This document shows positions 20,508 to 31,972 of a stretch of 64,000 nucleotides of DNA, one piece after another. Source of the DNA: Eleusine coracana subsp. coracana (taxonomy: Eukaryota > Streptophyta > Magnoliopsida > Poales > Poaceae). Below the pieces are notes generated by a model that saw only the letters and a program-made list of their open reading frames with translations, made no database searches and was not told the DNA's origin. The stretch covers positions 52,053,882 through 52,117,881 of the forward strand of contig CM064430.1 in NCBI GenBank assembly GCA_032690845.1, in the 5' to 3' direction. The position numbers were made by a program, and so were the translations under genes. Position 1 is the first letter of the stretch. Each line of letters begins with the position of its first letter.

Positions 20508-23401
20508 ATGGGTCGCAAGAAGATCTCCACTTCCATTCCAGCAACTTCCACTGCCATCGCCGCGTCCTCGTGGTCGGAGGTTGATATCCCGGAGCAGCTT
20601 CGGGAGTTCTCGAAGAGCAGCCTGTCCCAGGCTGATATGAACAAGATGGTGGTCGACGACATCCTTCCCGAGCAAGCTCGGATCGATTGGAAGGTACCAC
20701 GTGAATCTTGCCCTATCTCCATTCATAAACGGATCGTTGTGTTCCACTCGTTCTTCGAGCACGTCTTTGGAGTCCCTTGCTGTAGCTTCTTGCGCGGGCT
20801 CCTCTTCTTTTATGGGATTGAGCTTGTCAACCTCAATCCTAACTCTATTCTTCACATCGCCATCTTCATGCATATGTGTGAAGCATTCTTGGGCACTCTC
20901 CCCCACTTCAATCTGTTCCGACCTATTCGTCCTCCGACCGCTGCCGACCAAGGACAATCAAGTGGCTATAGGCGGCGTCGGTGTCCAGTTACGCAAAAAG
21001 GAAACCTACATCAACATGCCGTTGAAGACTGGAAACAAGAACTGGAAGGATGAGTGGTTCTACTATGACAACCCTACCCTTGTTCTTGCCGACTTCACGG
21101 GTGCTAAGGCAATTTCCTTGGCGCAATGGATGGAGAAGCCCAATCCGACCGACCCTTAGGTGGTCGCTCTGCTGAAGAAGATTGCTGACTTAAAATCTGA
21201 AGGTATTGATGGAATCACCATCGCCAAAAGCTTCATAGTACGCAGAGTGCAGCCCCTGAAACTTCAAAGTCACCCGGCGTGGAACTATGCCGATGATGAC
21301 GAGACCAGGGAGGTGCCTGACCCACCAAATGGTGAACTCCATCGAAAACGCCTATCGAAGATGTTTGAAGGGGATATCCTTCAGGATCACTTGTTGGTCC
21401 GAAAGGCGTATAACAACGGCACTATGCGAGCCCGAGTAAGCCTCAATCTATCTTTAGCAATCCTTATTATCTTGTCTTGATGTCCTGCTTAATGTTTTGA
21501 CTCTTATGCAGGTTGTGGATACTTATGTATCCCATCCTCCGCTCCCTCCGACCGATACCGAGGGGCCGGACTATGTTGAGAAGCCGCCACAGGCCGGCCC
21601 TAGAGGTCCAAGCTCTTCTGCAGGCGCTCAACCTGTGCGTGTTGATCCAGTTGTCACCCTGCCTCCCCCCAGTCGGCTAGTGAAGCAGACTGTTGGGCGC
21701 CGACGGCAATATGTCAGGGATCAGGGTTATGACGAAGAAATGCCGTCTGCTGATGCCGGTCAACCCGCCCCTGCTCCCTCTGACCGACCTTCAAGCCAGT
21801 CAGAGCCCCCAAGTCAAACACAGAGTGATGTAGGGGTGGTGAAACAGACCGACAAGGCCAGCAAATCTTCCCAGAAGAGGAAGGAGACTGATTCTTAGTC
21901 AACTTCTTCAAAGAAGCGGATGTGCCAAATCAAGCTTAAGAAGGCTCCCAGGTTAATCTTAAACCTTACCTTCCTTGTTTCTTATTACCAATAGTTATAG
22001 CCCATGTTAATCCCCTCAATTCCTTGTTTTGGACAGTAGTCGGATGAGCGATTCTCAGAGTGCTCAACGGTCCGAGGACACCCGGTCGGATCTTCCTCCT
22101 TGTTCGACTGATCTGTCTAAATCGGTCGGCAAGTCTTCAAACACACCGACCGAGGTGGATAAGCCATCTGATAAGACAATTCCTGCCTCCATTCCAGAGC
22201 CTGCACCATATCCTGCTCCAGTTGACGCCCTTTTGCCTCTTGACAAAGGTAAGGCGGCATTGCCTGCAGATGCACTCGGTCGGCCCGAAGTGGAGGATGT
22301 GGAAATAATGTACCAGCATCGAGAAGCTAGCAAGGTACTTCAATACTCTGCTTTAGCTTTATCTCAATCTCATCGTTAAGCTTACCCATCTTCTGTATAT
22401 CAGAAAATATATGCTCTTGTGGAGAGGAAACAGGCTAGGGTGGAATACCATGAAGCCGAAACTTTTGGTATGTCCTAAAAACTCTTCAGCCTTCATGTCT
22501 TTATGTTTAAGACTAACACATTGTTGGTGTTATGCTAGTCACCGGTCAGCAACTCTCCAAAGCTCAAAAGGAGATTGATAAGCTGAAGACCGAGCGACAA
22601 GAGATGACCAAGGCCTTAGACCAAGGCCGTGCAGATATAGCCGATAAGATCACTTCCCATCTACGTCTAAGTAATCAACTAATCACTCTTGCACTAAAAG
22701 TTCAAATGTCTGTCTGTAGCTCATGATCAGAAGATTGCCGACCTAGAGAAGTTGACTTCCAATCATCAAAGGTTTGTTGACGCCTTGAATGCTGAGAAGG
22801 AAAACCTCTCCAAGTCGGTCGAAGATCAGAAGGCCGAGATCACTCGGCTACAGAAGGAGTTGAAGGAGGCCAATGCTAAGATAGAGGATGCTAAGAGCGT
22901 CTCCAAATCCTTCAAATGTAATCTTGCCAGTAAGCCCTTCACTAGTTCTTACATCTACTTAACTCTTCTGTTGATCATACTGACCAAAAATCATCACTCG
23001 TAGCTCTATCTTACGCTGCTCGAAAGGCAATGAACTATGTTCATGCCAACCGAGTGGAGCAGACTGGCCACTCCTTGGATTATTTGCTAGAGCATGTGTC
23101 GGAAGCTATCGCTCATAATACTCGACGAGTGGCGACCGAGGCCGGGAGTCAGGTTCTAGCGATTTGCCAATCTTGGTCTCCTGTTCTGCCACTGGACAAG
23201 ATCAAGGAGGGCTTTAACCTAGACTTGACCGACGACCAATGCCAGTTGCTTCTGGATTCCATGCTAGAGACTTCCTGGGCCTTGGTCAACAACATAGAGA
23301 TTGATCCGTTCCTACTCCTCCAGCAACTCCAGAAGTTGAGCTACGAGCTGACTCTTCTCCTTCTAAGGAGCTGTAAGTCCTGCAATGCTGGAAAACATTA
23401 G
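20508..23401 (+). pseudogene. B antisense multi-exon accessory gene (PF04195-type protein)
   Basis: Starting at the ATG at 20508, the protein has a Ser/Thr-rich N-terminus and a PF04195-type domain (VFHSFFEHVFGVPCCSFLRGLLFFYG; WKDEWFYYDN; FIVRRVQPLK), then a Pro/Ser-rich linker, a coiled coil (about 22540-22920) and a conserved helical C-terminus (QVLAICQSW...DDQCQLLLDS). Good GT...AG introns fit at 21436-21511, 21952-22036, 22335-22403, 22468-22538, 22671-22719 and 22930-23003. A frameshift near 20925-20945 and a stop at 21157 inside the domain mean this copy is probably dead. The gene is antisense to gag-pol and ends about 660 bp before the integrase end. Function of the family is unknown; a nuclear or RNA-binding role would be a guess. 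Confidence 0.8.
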
Positions 23402-24060
23402 TACTATCTATGTAATGATACAATGTCTCCTATATGTAAATTATTTTCATACTTAATAGCTTAGAAGACTGATAAAAATATCGAAAATATGTTTCTATCA
23501 CTGAGAAACAAAAATTGCATCGGTCTGCCATAACATATTAGGTTGTGACCCGTAACCGCGTAACAAGCAGAGTTGACCAATCGACATATGACCTCTTGCA
23601 CTTTGGCTCTTGGTTTAGTGTAGTGGTAGTCTGATGTGCAATATAAAGTGTATAACCAGAATGTATAGACGTTAGACCAAAAAAGTAAAGACCGGGTTCA
23701 AAAATAAGAAATCGATCGGAAAATAGTCCAAAACCAAAATAAGGTTAGACCATGGTGGGACAATATTACTAGCCCCCTGGCTCGATTGTTTAATAGAATG
23801 AATTAAAGAATCAAGACAATATAGAATGAAAATCATCAAAAAATCTTTCATCAAAAAGACCGAAGTTTCATTCATAAATAATGTATAAGTATACAAAAGA
23901 ATAACTAAGTATAGAAACGATGTAGCTGATTTATGTTTCAGGAATTTGGTATATCATCGCCGTCTTCATACATCAGTCGGTAAGCCCCCGGGCGAGTGAC
24001 TTCCTTCACCACATATGGTCCTTCCCACTTTAGAGAAAGCTTATGCTGGTTCTTTGTTGA
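23402..24060. other. B spacer between accessory gene and integrase end
   Basis: No convincing gene. This is where the convergent transcripts of the accessory gene (plus) and gag-pol (minus) would meet or overlap. C-rich tracts (TAGCCCCCTGG near 23771, AAGCCCCCGGG near 23983) again resemble the element's purine tract on the minus strand. Confidence 0.5.
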
Positions 24061-24780
24061 CTACACTCGACGAATCACTAAATCTGCAACTTGAAACTGG
24101 CGATTACGTACATTTTTATCATAATAATGATGCAAGCCTTGTTGGTAAAGTGCCGACCGAAACAGAGCGCAATCACGCAACTCCTTTGCTGCAATCAAAT
24201 CAATCTCTCGGTTCTCCTCAGAAAGTTGTTCATCATACGCCTGAACCCATGCCAAAACAAGACTGACCTCGGTCGGCAACATAGCTTCTAAGCCATAGAC
24301 CAATGAGAAAGGTGACTGACCAGTAGCCCAACTGGTGTTTGTGCGAAGCCCCCAAAGAACTAGAGGAAATTCTTTGACCCACCGACCGACATAAGGTTTA
24401 AGTTTGTCGAATATCTGCGGCTTCAATCCTTGAAGAATCATACCATTGGCCCGTTCAACCTGCCCATTGCTTTAAGGATGAGCCACTGATGTAAAGTGGA
24501 TTTTTATTCCCATCTCATCGGCAATGTCACGGAACTCCACTGATGTGAATTGAGTGTCATTATCGGTGATGATATCATGAGGAACCCCAAACCAAGTGAA
24601 GATATCCTTGACAAACTCGATCGCCTTCTTCGATGTTATCTTGCCGACCGGCTTTGCTTCGATGCACTTGGTGAATTTATCAATAGCAACAAACAAATAA
24701 GTGAACCCGCCTGGCGCTTTCTTGAAAGGACCGACAACATCAAGCCCCCAAACAGCAAAGGGCCAAGTCAAAGGTATCAT
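24061..24780 (-). pseudogene. B integrase relic
   Basis: Minus-strand integrase inserts the cDNA into the genome. The core contains WGLDVVGPF (first catalytic Asp) and IITDNDTQFTSVEF (second Asp; N-D replaces the usual N-G). The frame then stops right after HFTSVAHP, where the catalytic Glu segment (SNGQVERAN in element C) should follow. The C-terminal part (WGLRTNTSWATGQSPFSLVYGLEAMLPTEV, DKNVRNRQF) resumes at 24441. It is in a different frame from RT, so at least one frameshift lies between 24780 and 25137. Confidence 0.85.
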
Positions 24781-25136
24781 CTAAAGTTGTTGTGAAGGTA
24801 CATGCATTTGTTGAGCGAATAATTGACAACCTTCACACTTCCAAACGACCTGGTGTGCATCTTCGACCACCGTGGGCCAATAAAACCCTTACCGAAAAGC
24901 TTTACTGACCAAAGTCTTGGAAGCTGCATGATTGCCACATATCCCAGAATGAGTTTCTTCTACCAACTTTTGGCATTCTTGCATCGAGATGCATCGCATC
25001 AAGATATTTGAACCTCCTCTCTGATAGAGTTGGTCTCCCACCAACAGATATCCTCGGCATCGGGTCTCTAACCTCCGTTGCTCATAGGGTCCGAAGGCAG
25101 CGTTCCCTTGTCCAAATATTGGATGAGTGGGTCACG

Positions 25137-26126
25137 CTAGTCGGCCTCTGTGCTGTCATCACTAACAAGATCAGCGACAATGCTCATTAATACATCCGAC
25201 CGAGGAGAGATAGTGCGGGAATCAAGAGTGTGTAAGAAAACACCCGGCGGAACTCCAGACCGAGACGATCCCATCTTAGCCAACTCATCAACCGCTTGGT
25301 TATTATCCCGAAGAACATGCGTGAACTTCAATCCATCGAATTTGTCTTCGAGCTTCCTTACTTCTTGACAGTAAGCACTCATATTGTCATCTACACAGTT
25401 CCAATCCTTAGTGACCTGATTAATGATCAAAGCCAAGTCACCAAAGACGTCAATGTGCTTAATGCCGAGTGAAGCGGCAATGTATAGACCGTGTAGGAGA
25501 GCTTTATATTCCACAACATTATTAGACGCACGAAACATAACCTGAAGGACATATCGAAGCCTTTCTCCAGTGGGCGAGATAAGCACGACTCCCGCACCAG
25601 CTCCTTGCAATTGAAGAGAACCATCAAAGTACATTTTCTAGTACTTGACATCTTGTGCAGTAGGAGGATTTTGAATCTCTGTCCACTCGGCAACGAAATC
25701 AGCCAATGCATGTCCCTTTATAGCTGACCGAGGCGCGAACGTAATGGTATATTGACCAAGTTCAACTGCCCACTTGCCAATTTTTCCTTCGGCTTCTCAA
25801 TTGTGCAGCACTGTGCCGAGTGCAAAGGAGGTCTGGACTTCAATTAGATGAGCCTGAAAATAGTGCTTCAACTTCCTAGAGCTGATCAACAATGCATACA
25901 ACAACTTCAAGATCTGTTGATATCTTGCTTTAGAGGCACTAAGGACCTGACTCACAAAATAGACCGGGTGTTGTACTTTTTGTATGTGTCCCTCTTCTTC
26001 TCGGTCAACTGTCAAAATAGTACTCACAACCTGAGTTGTGGCCGATATGTAAAGTTGAAGTTTTTCTCCTGGCTCCGGAGGCACCAATACTGGAATATTG
26101 CTAAGGTGAACCTTCAACTCGTCCAA
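25137..26126 (-). pseudogene. B RT thumb and RNase H relic
   Basis: The piece at 26126-25797 encodes the RT connection (QLYISATTQVVSTILTVDRE, PVYFVSQVLS, LKHYFQAHLIEV). The piece at 25634-25137 is a Tat-type RNase H (MYFDGSLQLQGAGAGVVLISP; NNVVEYKALLHGL; FGDLALIINQV), which cleaves the RNA strand in the RNA:DNA hybrid. Both share the frame of gag and RT. Stops at 25797 (TGA) and about 25637 (TAG) match Arg and Trp positions in sister element C, so they look like transition-type nonsense changes. Confidence 0.85.
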
Positions 26127-26252
26127 TGTTGATTGCGCCCCTTTGGTCCAAATGAAGTCATCCTGCTTTTTAAGCAGTCAGAAAAGTGGTAATCCTCTAA
26201 CACCGAGCCAGGAAATAAAGCGACTCAGGGATGCCATGCATCCGGTCAGCTT

Positions 26253-27023
26253 CTAAATGTCCCTTTGAGAATTAGGTGACCCCATATCAAGGATCGCCTT
26301 GATTTTATCCGGGTTAGCCTCTATACCTGATGTAGCCAAGTAGCTTTCCCGATGGAACCCCAAAAACTTTCCCGATGGAACCCCAAAAACACACTTCTTT
26401 GGATTTAGTTTCATCGAATAATGCCTCAAATTGTCAAAGGTTTCTGCCAGGTCAAAAAAAAGTTCTTTGACGTTCCGAGTCTTGACAACGATCTCATCAA
26501 CATACGCTTCTGCGTTCTGACCGATCTGAGTAGCAAGACAGCGTTGAATACCTCGTTGGTAAGTCGCGCCAATGTTCTTCAGACTGAAAGGCATTATGAT
26601 ATAACAATAGGCGCCAAAGGGTGTTATAAAAGAAGTTTTAATCTGATCTTCAACCTTCAGTGGGATCTGGTGATAGCCTGAATAGGCATCCAGAAAGCCT
26701 AAAAGCTCACAGCCGGTTGTTGAGTCTACAATCTGATCAATACGAGGAAGAGCAAAGGGGTCTTTAGGACAGACCTTGTTGAGATCGGTATAATCGACAC
26801 ACATTCTCCACCCTTTATTCTTCTTGGGTACAAGGACTGGATTTGCTAACCAGTCGGGATGATACACCTCCTTTATAAACTTAGCATCTAATAATCTAAC
26901 TATCTCCTTCTTCATGGCGTCCTTGCGGTCTTGTGCGAATCTTCTAAGCCTCTGCCGAACGGGGGTAGCCCCGGGAGGTACCCTTAACTCATGCTCAATC
27001 ATTTCCCTAGGAACTCCCGGCAT
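26253..27023 (-). pseudogene. B reverse transcriptase, with altered catalytic motif
   Basis: The frame opens just after the DIFAWKPSD segment and encodes a full RT palm and fingers: NPVLVPKKNKGWRMCVDYTDLN, FLDAYSGYHQIPL, FITPFGAYCYIIMPF and SMKLNPKKCVFGVP. The catalytic box reads YVDE where YVDD is expected (sister C has YVDD), so the second Asp of the active site is replaced by Glu. The frame ends in TAG at 26253-26255 where C encodes Gln in KDIQKLIG. It is preceded in frame by a UAG at 27087-27089 that is shared with C. Confidence 0.9.
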
Positions 27024-27302
27024 GTCAGATGGTTTCCATGCAAAGATGTCTCTATTTTCCTGGAGGAAAAGAGTGAGTGCGAGTTCCTATTTCTCATCGA
27101 GGATAGCCTCAGCATAAGTTACCTTAGCGAGGTCATCTGGATCGAGCATGATCTCCTTTGTTTGGATGTCATCGGTCTAAATCTTGTCTTTGGTAGGCTT
27201 CTTTGCTGGAACCGCCGCTTCCGTTTGCTCCTCCATGCCGACTGCCTTCTGGATCTCCTTCTGGTCGAACAGCATCAACTATTTATTGGCCATCTCACAA
27301 CT

Positions 27303-27779
27303 CTATACATCGCAATCGAAAGAGTTCCAAAGATCAGAGTGGAGGGAGATTATTCTATTTGGACCTGGCATCTTGAGGGTGAGATATGGGTAGTGCGGAA
27401 CGACCATAAATTTAGCCATCGCTGGTCGACCGATGATAGCATGATACGCCGAGTCAAAATCGGCCACCTGGAAGAGAATGCGCTCAGTTCTGAAGTTCTC
27501 ACGAGTACCGAAGGTGACCGACAAACTGATCTGTCCAATAGGAACTGAAGTCTTGCCAGGCACAATCCCATGGAAAGGTGAAGAACTCGACTGAAGGTCG
27601 TTGACAGACAGACTGAGCTTTTGAAGAGTCTTGGTGAAGATTAAGTCCAAACTGCTTCCTCCATCAATGAGTACTTTGTTGAACTTCACCTCCTTCATTG
27701 TGGCAGCAAGCACCAGCGGGTATCGACCCGGCTTTGGTAGATGTTTGGGGTGGTCCGACCGATCAAAAGTGACTGGCAT
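27303..27779 (-). pseudogene. B protease (retropepsin) domain
   Basis: The domain follows gag in the same frame, after one TGA at 27786-27788 that corresponds to Trp in C (RWSEVPITFDR). The catalytic segment is KVLIDGGSSLDLIF: Asp-Gly-Gly where many retropepsins have Asp-Thr/Ser-Gly, and the same DGGSS is seen in element C. It ends with YHAIIGRPAMAKF, the conserved second block. It would process the Gag-Pol polyprotein. The frame continues toward RT through about 20 residues and the conserved UAG at 27087. Confidence 0.88.
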
Positions 27780-27785
27780 TTCAGA

Positions 27786-29876
27786 TCACCTCATAAATTG
27801 AGGCGGAGCTGGTTCCACCGAGTTGATCTCCTGAAGTTCCAGCTTTTGCTTGCGCTTGGACACATAGGCATCCGGGCCTCCGAAGATGAAGTTGACTTCT
27901 TTGAAGAGCTCTTGGAGCTCTCCTGAGTCGTCCTTGTCACCATCGTCCTTGGTCTTGTCTTTGCTGTTGCATCTCGGGGGATCTTTGGCCACCTTGAGCG
28001 TAGCTGTTGCAAAACCCTTCAGCAGATAGCAGTCCTTCGCTTTGTGGTTTCCCTTTGGGAGCCAAAGGCATGGGCCACTCAGCAGTTTGTCCGTGGACAG
28101 TTGGTTCGTCCAAGGATTCTTCTGAAATCGGTCCACCGTGTGAACCATGTTATCAGACTTCCTCTTCTTGTCCTTCTTGGAGGATTCAGGCTTGTCCGAC
28201 CGCTTCTCCTTGCATTTTCCCCGGATATCATCTAATGTCGATTCCCCAGACGCGAACTTGTCAGCGATCTCGAAGCACTCCTGAGCGGTCAGCTTGAGGT
28301 CATCATTCCTCCGACTGATCTCCCGAACCAAATCATCACTACGAATTCCTCCTTGGAAGGCAGCAATAATTTGTTGATCCGAAACATTGAGGATCTCAGT
28401 CTTCTGGGCACAGAATCGCTTGATATAGTCGCAAAGAGGTTCATCGGTCTTTTGTTTGATCCAAGTGAGGTCAAAGTGGTTGCCTGGTTGGTTGCAGGTA
28501 GCTTAGAAGCTCTCTATGAGATTCTTGTTGAGGTCTCCCCAAGACGTGATTGACTCCTCCAAAAGAGATGTGAGTCATATCCGAACAGCTGGATCTAGAC
28601 AGACCAGAAGGTAATTAGCCATTACATAGGAATCACCTCCAACCGATCGAATCGCTATGCTATAGAGCTGCAACCACTCTCGGGGGTTGGTCTGACCATC
28701 GTATTTTTCAATGGGGACCGATTTGAATCCTTTTGGCCATCGAGCTATGCGAAGCTTAGGGATGTAAGCTTTGATGCCATCGATCTCGTCGTCGGTTGGT
28801 GTCGGCGACCGCCTGTGCCAGTCTGGGGATGAAATTGGGCAGCAGCTGTGTCATGGACCAACATCATCATCGTGACGGCGTTGACGATTGTCATCATTAT
28901 TGTTATCGCGCTGGTCCCGATCATCATGTCAACGACGGTCGTCGCAGTTATCTCTTGGAGGAGGATTTTGACGGTCCTCTCGTCGGTCGTCCCTTTGGTC
29001 ATCGCGCCGGTCATCCTGTTGATCGTTCCGTCGGTCGTCTGTCCTCCGGTTGCGGCGTTCTTCCTTATAGCGTCAGTTATCCTGAGCACGTTCTTCATAA
29101 TGAGAGTTGATGGTGTCTCATCCATCTTGGACACCGAGAGAATTTCTCAGATCTTCACTCCTATGCCGACCTCGTGAAGATGCGTGGCTAGAACTTGTGA
29201 CTGACTGAGATTTTGTAACATCTTGAGCCACTGCAGCCTTCAGCATAGCCACCGCCTTCTGCATCGTAGGAGTCTGATAATGCGCATCAACAATTAGAGT
29301 GTCGAGCAAAGTCTTGGCCTCGGTGATGTTGTTCTGAGGGGTGTGATAGACCTTGACACCATCCACTTCAAGATCGGGGCCGAGATCCAGTTGGCGTGCA
29401 TTGTATGAACCGCGCGACCCTCTTGGTCGTCGGCGGTGACCGACCAATAAGTCATCAACTGGAGGGTTTTCTGCCTGTTGACCTCCCTCGGCTAGTTGCT
29501 TTGGGTGGCCATCGACGGGGTTACCTCCTTGTTCACCATCTTGGTCACTATCTTGGTCTCTATCCGCAGGATCTACTATATCCACCGTATTGGCAGTATG
29601 GGGATATGGGTAAGACGATCCGACCGAGTCCTCATCAAAGGACCGATCCGACTCTGAGTCATTCCCGAAGGAAGGGTCTGATTCCTCGAATCCGAGTAGG
29701 ACCAGTGTGGGGATCATGTCAGATGAACTCGATGATCGCGCCATGGAGAAGGCTGCGGCAGAGTCAGATCTATGGTTTTCCAGACCTAGGGCTCCATTGT
29801 CGCCGACCATGAAGTTGAGCGATCCAAAGGAGATCTTGAAGTCCGGTGAATACTGGATGATGGGAATTTCGGCCAT
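27786..29876 (-). pseudogene. B gag
   Basis: The first plausible ATG is at 29876-29874 (MAEIPIIQYSP), soon after the 5' LTR. The N-terminal part is acidic and Ser-rich, followed by a His/Arg-rich region. The gag core is fragmented around 28330-29130 in shifted frames (Asp/Arg-rich repeats). A C-terminal Cys/His segment CLWLPKGNHKAKDC (about 28100) is a variant nucleic-acid-binding knuckle. Frames of the N-terminal block, this C-terminal block, PR and RT agree, so the middle carries a pair of compensating shifts or an indel cluster. Confidence 0.75.
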
Positions 29877-29910
29877 CGTAGTCGACGGAGAATCCCGGTG
29901 AGCCTTGTCC

Positions 29911-29928
29911 CCTTCCTTGCGCGCCAAC
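29911..29928 (-). other. B primer-binding site, putative
   Basis: Immediately inside the 5' LTR the minus strand reads GTTGGCGCGCAAGGAAGG. Position and GGCGC content fit a PBS, but I cannot assign the tRNA with certainty. Confidence 0.45.
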
Positions 29929-30313
29929 TGTCGAAACTTGAGATCAACAGTAAATATATAGGGCTACGTCGAGACTAAGAACTACGATGGTTATACAAGA
30001 CACCGAATTATACAGGTTCGGGCCCTCTCAATGAGAGTAAAAACTCTACGTCCTATGTTCTGTGTATTGTATTGATGTTGTGAAACTTGTGTCGCCTGTC
30101 CCTCGATGGGGGGTACCCTACCGCCTTATATATCCGGTTGATAGGGGGGTACATGAAGAGTCCTAGTCGTAACTCTTATGGATTTACATAGAAAGTCTAT
30201 CTCTAAATGCCTTGTGCTCCAAGCCGAGTCGGTCGGCTTCCTTGTTGATGAAGTACTCGGTCGGCTACCAACTTAGTCTTGTATGAGGATACCTGAAAAG
30301 CAAGTATCCCACA
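29929..30313 (-). repeat. B 5' LTR
   Basis: It starts TGTCGAAACTTGAG and ends TATCCCACA on the plus strand, 385 bp, aligned end to end with 19139-19524. The TSD CCTGA follows at 30314-30318. Confidence 0.93.
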
Positions 30314-30318
30314 CCTGA

Positions 30319-30990
30319 TATTAAAGAGATCAAGGAGTTGATATTAAAAGAAGCCCATGATTCAGCTTACTCCATTCATCTCGGAAGTACCAAGATGTAT
30401 CATGACCTCAAGAGTTGATACTGGTGGTACGGAATGAAGAGAGCTGTAGGTGAACATGTTGCACTCTGTGACACTTGTCAACGAGTCAAGGCAGAATGTC
30501 AAAGACCAGAAGGACTCTTGCAACCCTTGAAGATACCAGAGTGGAAATGGGAAGAAATTTGCATGGATTTTATTTTAGGATTACCCAGGACACAAGCTGG
30601 ATATGATTCTATGTGGGTTATTGTGGATCGCTTGACCAAGGTTGCTCATTTCATCCGTGTCAAGACCACATACAGCGGACCCAAGCTTGTAGAGTTATAT
30701 ATTTCCAGGATAGTATGCTTGCATGGAGTACCAAAGAAGATAGTGTCTGATAGAGGAACTCAATTCACCTCAAAGTTTTGGGAAAAGTTACATGACTGCA
30801 TGGATACAAGGTTGAATTTTAATTCAGCCTATCATTCCCAGACGGATGGACAGATAGAAAGGGTGAACCAAATTCTTGAGGATATGTTGAGAGCTTGCAC
30901 TCAAGGAATAGCAAGAGTTGGGAAAAATGTCTGCCATATGCAACCTGTGGGTAAAGTTGTGCAACCTCTACAGAGTGTAAAACTATTATA
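30319..30990 (+). pseudogene. D integrase relic (continuation of D pol after B)
   Basis: This is the other side of the pol frame interrupted at 19138. It has the zinc-binding end (HLGSTKMYHDL ... CDTCQRVKAECQ), then catalytic core pieces MDFILGLP, VIVDRLTKVAHF, VSDRGTQFTSKFW and HSQTDGQIERVN, so all three acidic residues of the DDE triad are present. A TGA at about 30416 replaces an Arg-type position. The protein degenerates after LEDMLRACTQG and runs straight into LTR sequence near 31000, so the C-terminal domain is lost. Confidence 0.87.
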
Positions 30991-30999
30991 ACAACCGTG

Positions 31000-31610
31000 C
31001 TCACGGTCATGAGATGATGGATGCTTGGGTGGATCTAGTGGGTAACCAGATTTGGGTGGTAGCTACAGGTGGGTAACCTGTTGTGTTCTGATATGGGTGG
31101 GTAACTCATAGACTCACTATCGGTGGGTAACCGATAGTGTTGGACAGGTGGTTAACCTTTTGGGATACTTTCACCTAGTAAATAGGATGCTTTGAGTCAT
31201 AGGATGCATAGTGCAATAAACCTGTGTCAAGCCTATTCTTGTTTTAGCCTGCATGTCAATATTTTCCCCCACTTGCTGAGTATGGTATGTACTCATGCAT
31301 TATAGTTTTCCATGTTTTGTTGTTGCTATATTACTGCTTCTCAGACGACGCTGGCAAGAAGGACTACACTGATGAGGAATACTTCGACTAGGAGTGCGAC
31401 CCCGGTTGACTGCATGTGGCGTTATGGAGCCTTCCGTTGTTTTCTATTATGCTTTAATGTAATTCATGATATGTAATAATGACTCGAGGTATTAATAATA
31501 ATGACATTCGTTATTTACTGTTACTTCACTTTTGTCCTGTATGCATGAAAACTTGTTCCTGGGCACGTATACAAATGCATTCTATTTTAGCCTTAAAACC
31601 TGGTGTGACA
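31000..31610 (+). repeat. D 3' LTR, 5'-truncated
   Basis: From ACGGTCATGAG (31003) it aligns with 15842-16471 of the 5' LTR, with one short deletion (about 22 bp) near the start, and ends GTGTGACA at 31610. About 1.9 kb of the LTR and the integrase C-terminus are missing, presumably in one deletion. TSD TAACT follows. Confidence 0.88.
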
Positions 31611-31615
31611 TAACT

Positions 31616-31768
31616 GCACCCCGTCCACAGCAGAGCCAAGGAGGATATTGCCTGCCGCAACAACAGAACACCAGGGTAGCACCTAACCCTTGCTACAACT
31701 ATGGACGTACTGGACACTTCTCTAGGGAGTGTCGTTACCCCAAGAGGAACCCCGGTCCTAACTCTTAG
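31616..31768 (+). pseudogene. E gag zinc-knuckle end (continuation after D)
   Basis: Pro/Gln-rich sequence leads to CYNYGRTGHFSREC, a CCHC knuckle in which the second Cys is replaced by Tyr, then CRYPKRNPGPNS and a TAG stop. It is the nucleocapsid end of the gag interrupted at 13920. After about 31900 the sequence jumps to the 3' end of a Tekay-type element (CTCGGGACGAGATTTC), so pol is deleted. Confidence 0.82.
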
Positions 31769-31972
31769 AACAACAGCAACAACCGCGGCCAAGACTGGAC
31801 TGGCCATGTGAACAACACCACCATGGAGAAAATCTCTACGAACCGACCGGTCGCAGCTGGTACGTGTCCCTACTCGAGGCTACAACCTACTAGTTTACTT
31901 GGTTTTTAGCAACATACTCAGAACATTTCCCCTCCTTTAATCTCGGGACGAGATTTCTTTAAGGGGGGAGGC

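Larger units (their letters stand above)
19139..30313 (-). mobile_element. B: Tat-type Ty3/gypsy element with antisense accessory gene
   Basis: B is bounded by matching LTRs (19139-19524 and 29929-30313) and an exact 5-bp TSD (CCTGA, 19134-19138 and 30314-30318). On the minus strand the order is 5' LTR, gag, PR, RT, RH, INT, then the plus-strand accessory gene, then the 3' LTR. The length is 11,175 bp. A hand comparison of the two LTRs gives roughly 27 differences over 386 bp (about 7 percent), mostly transitions, so the insertion is not recent. It lies inside pol of D. Confidence 0.94.
13921..31610 (+). mobile_element. D: Tekay/Del-type Ty3/gypsy element, host of B
   Basis: D is bounded by TG...CA ends and an exact 5-bp TSD (TAACT, 13916-13920 and 31611-31615). 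Parts on the plus strand are a long 5' LTR (13921-16471), PBS (16475-16487), a PR-RT-RH relic (17190-19138), an integrase relic (30319-30990) after B, and a truncated 3' LTR (about 31000-31610). It lacks any recognisable gag, and most of its 3' LTR is deleted up to the integrase. About 6.5 kb remains without B. Confidence 0.9.

Noticed and set aside
28796..29177. Plus-strand Val/Ile-rich frames that look membrane-like
   Set aside because: Shadow of the Asp/Arg/His-rich gag of B on the other strand.
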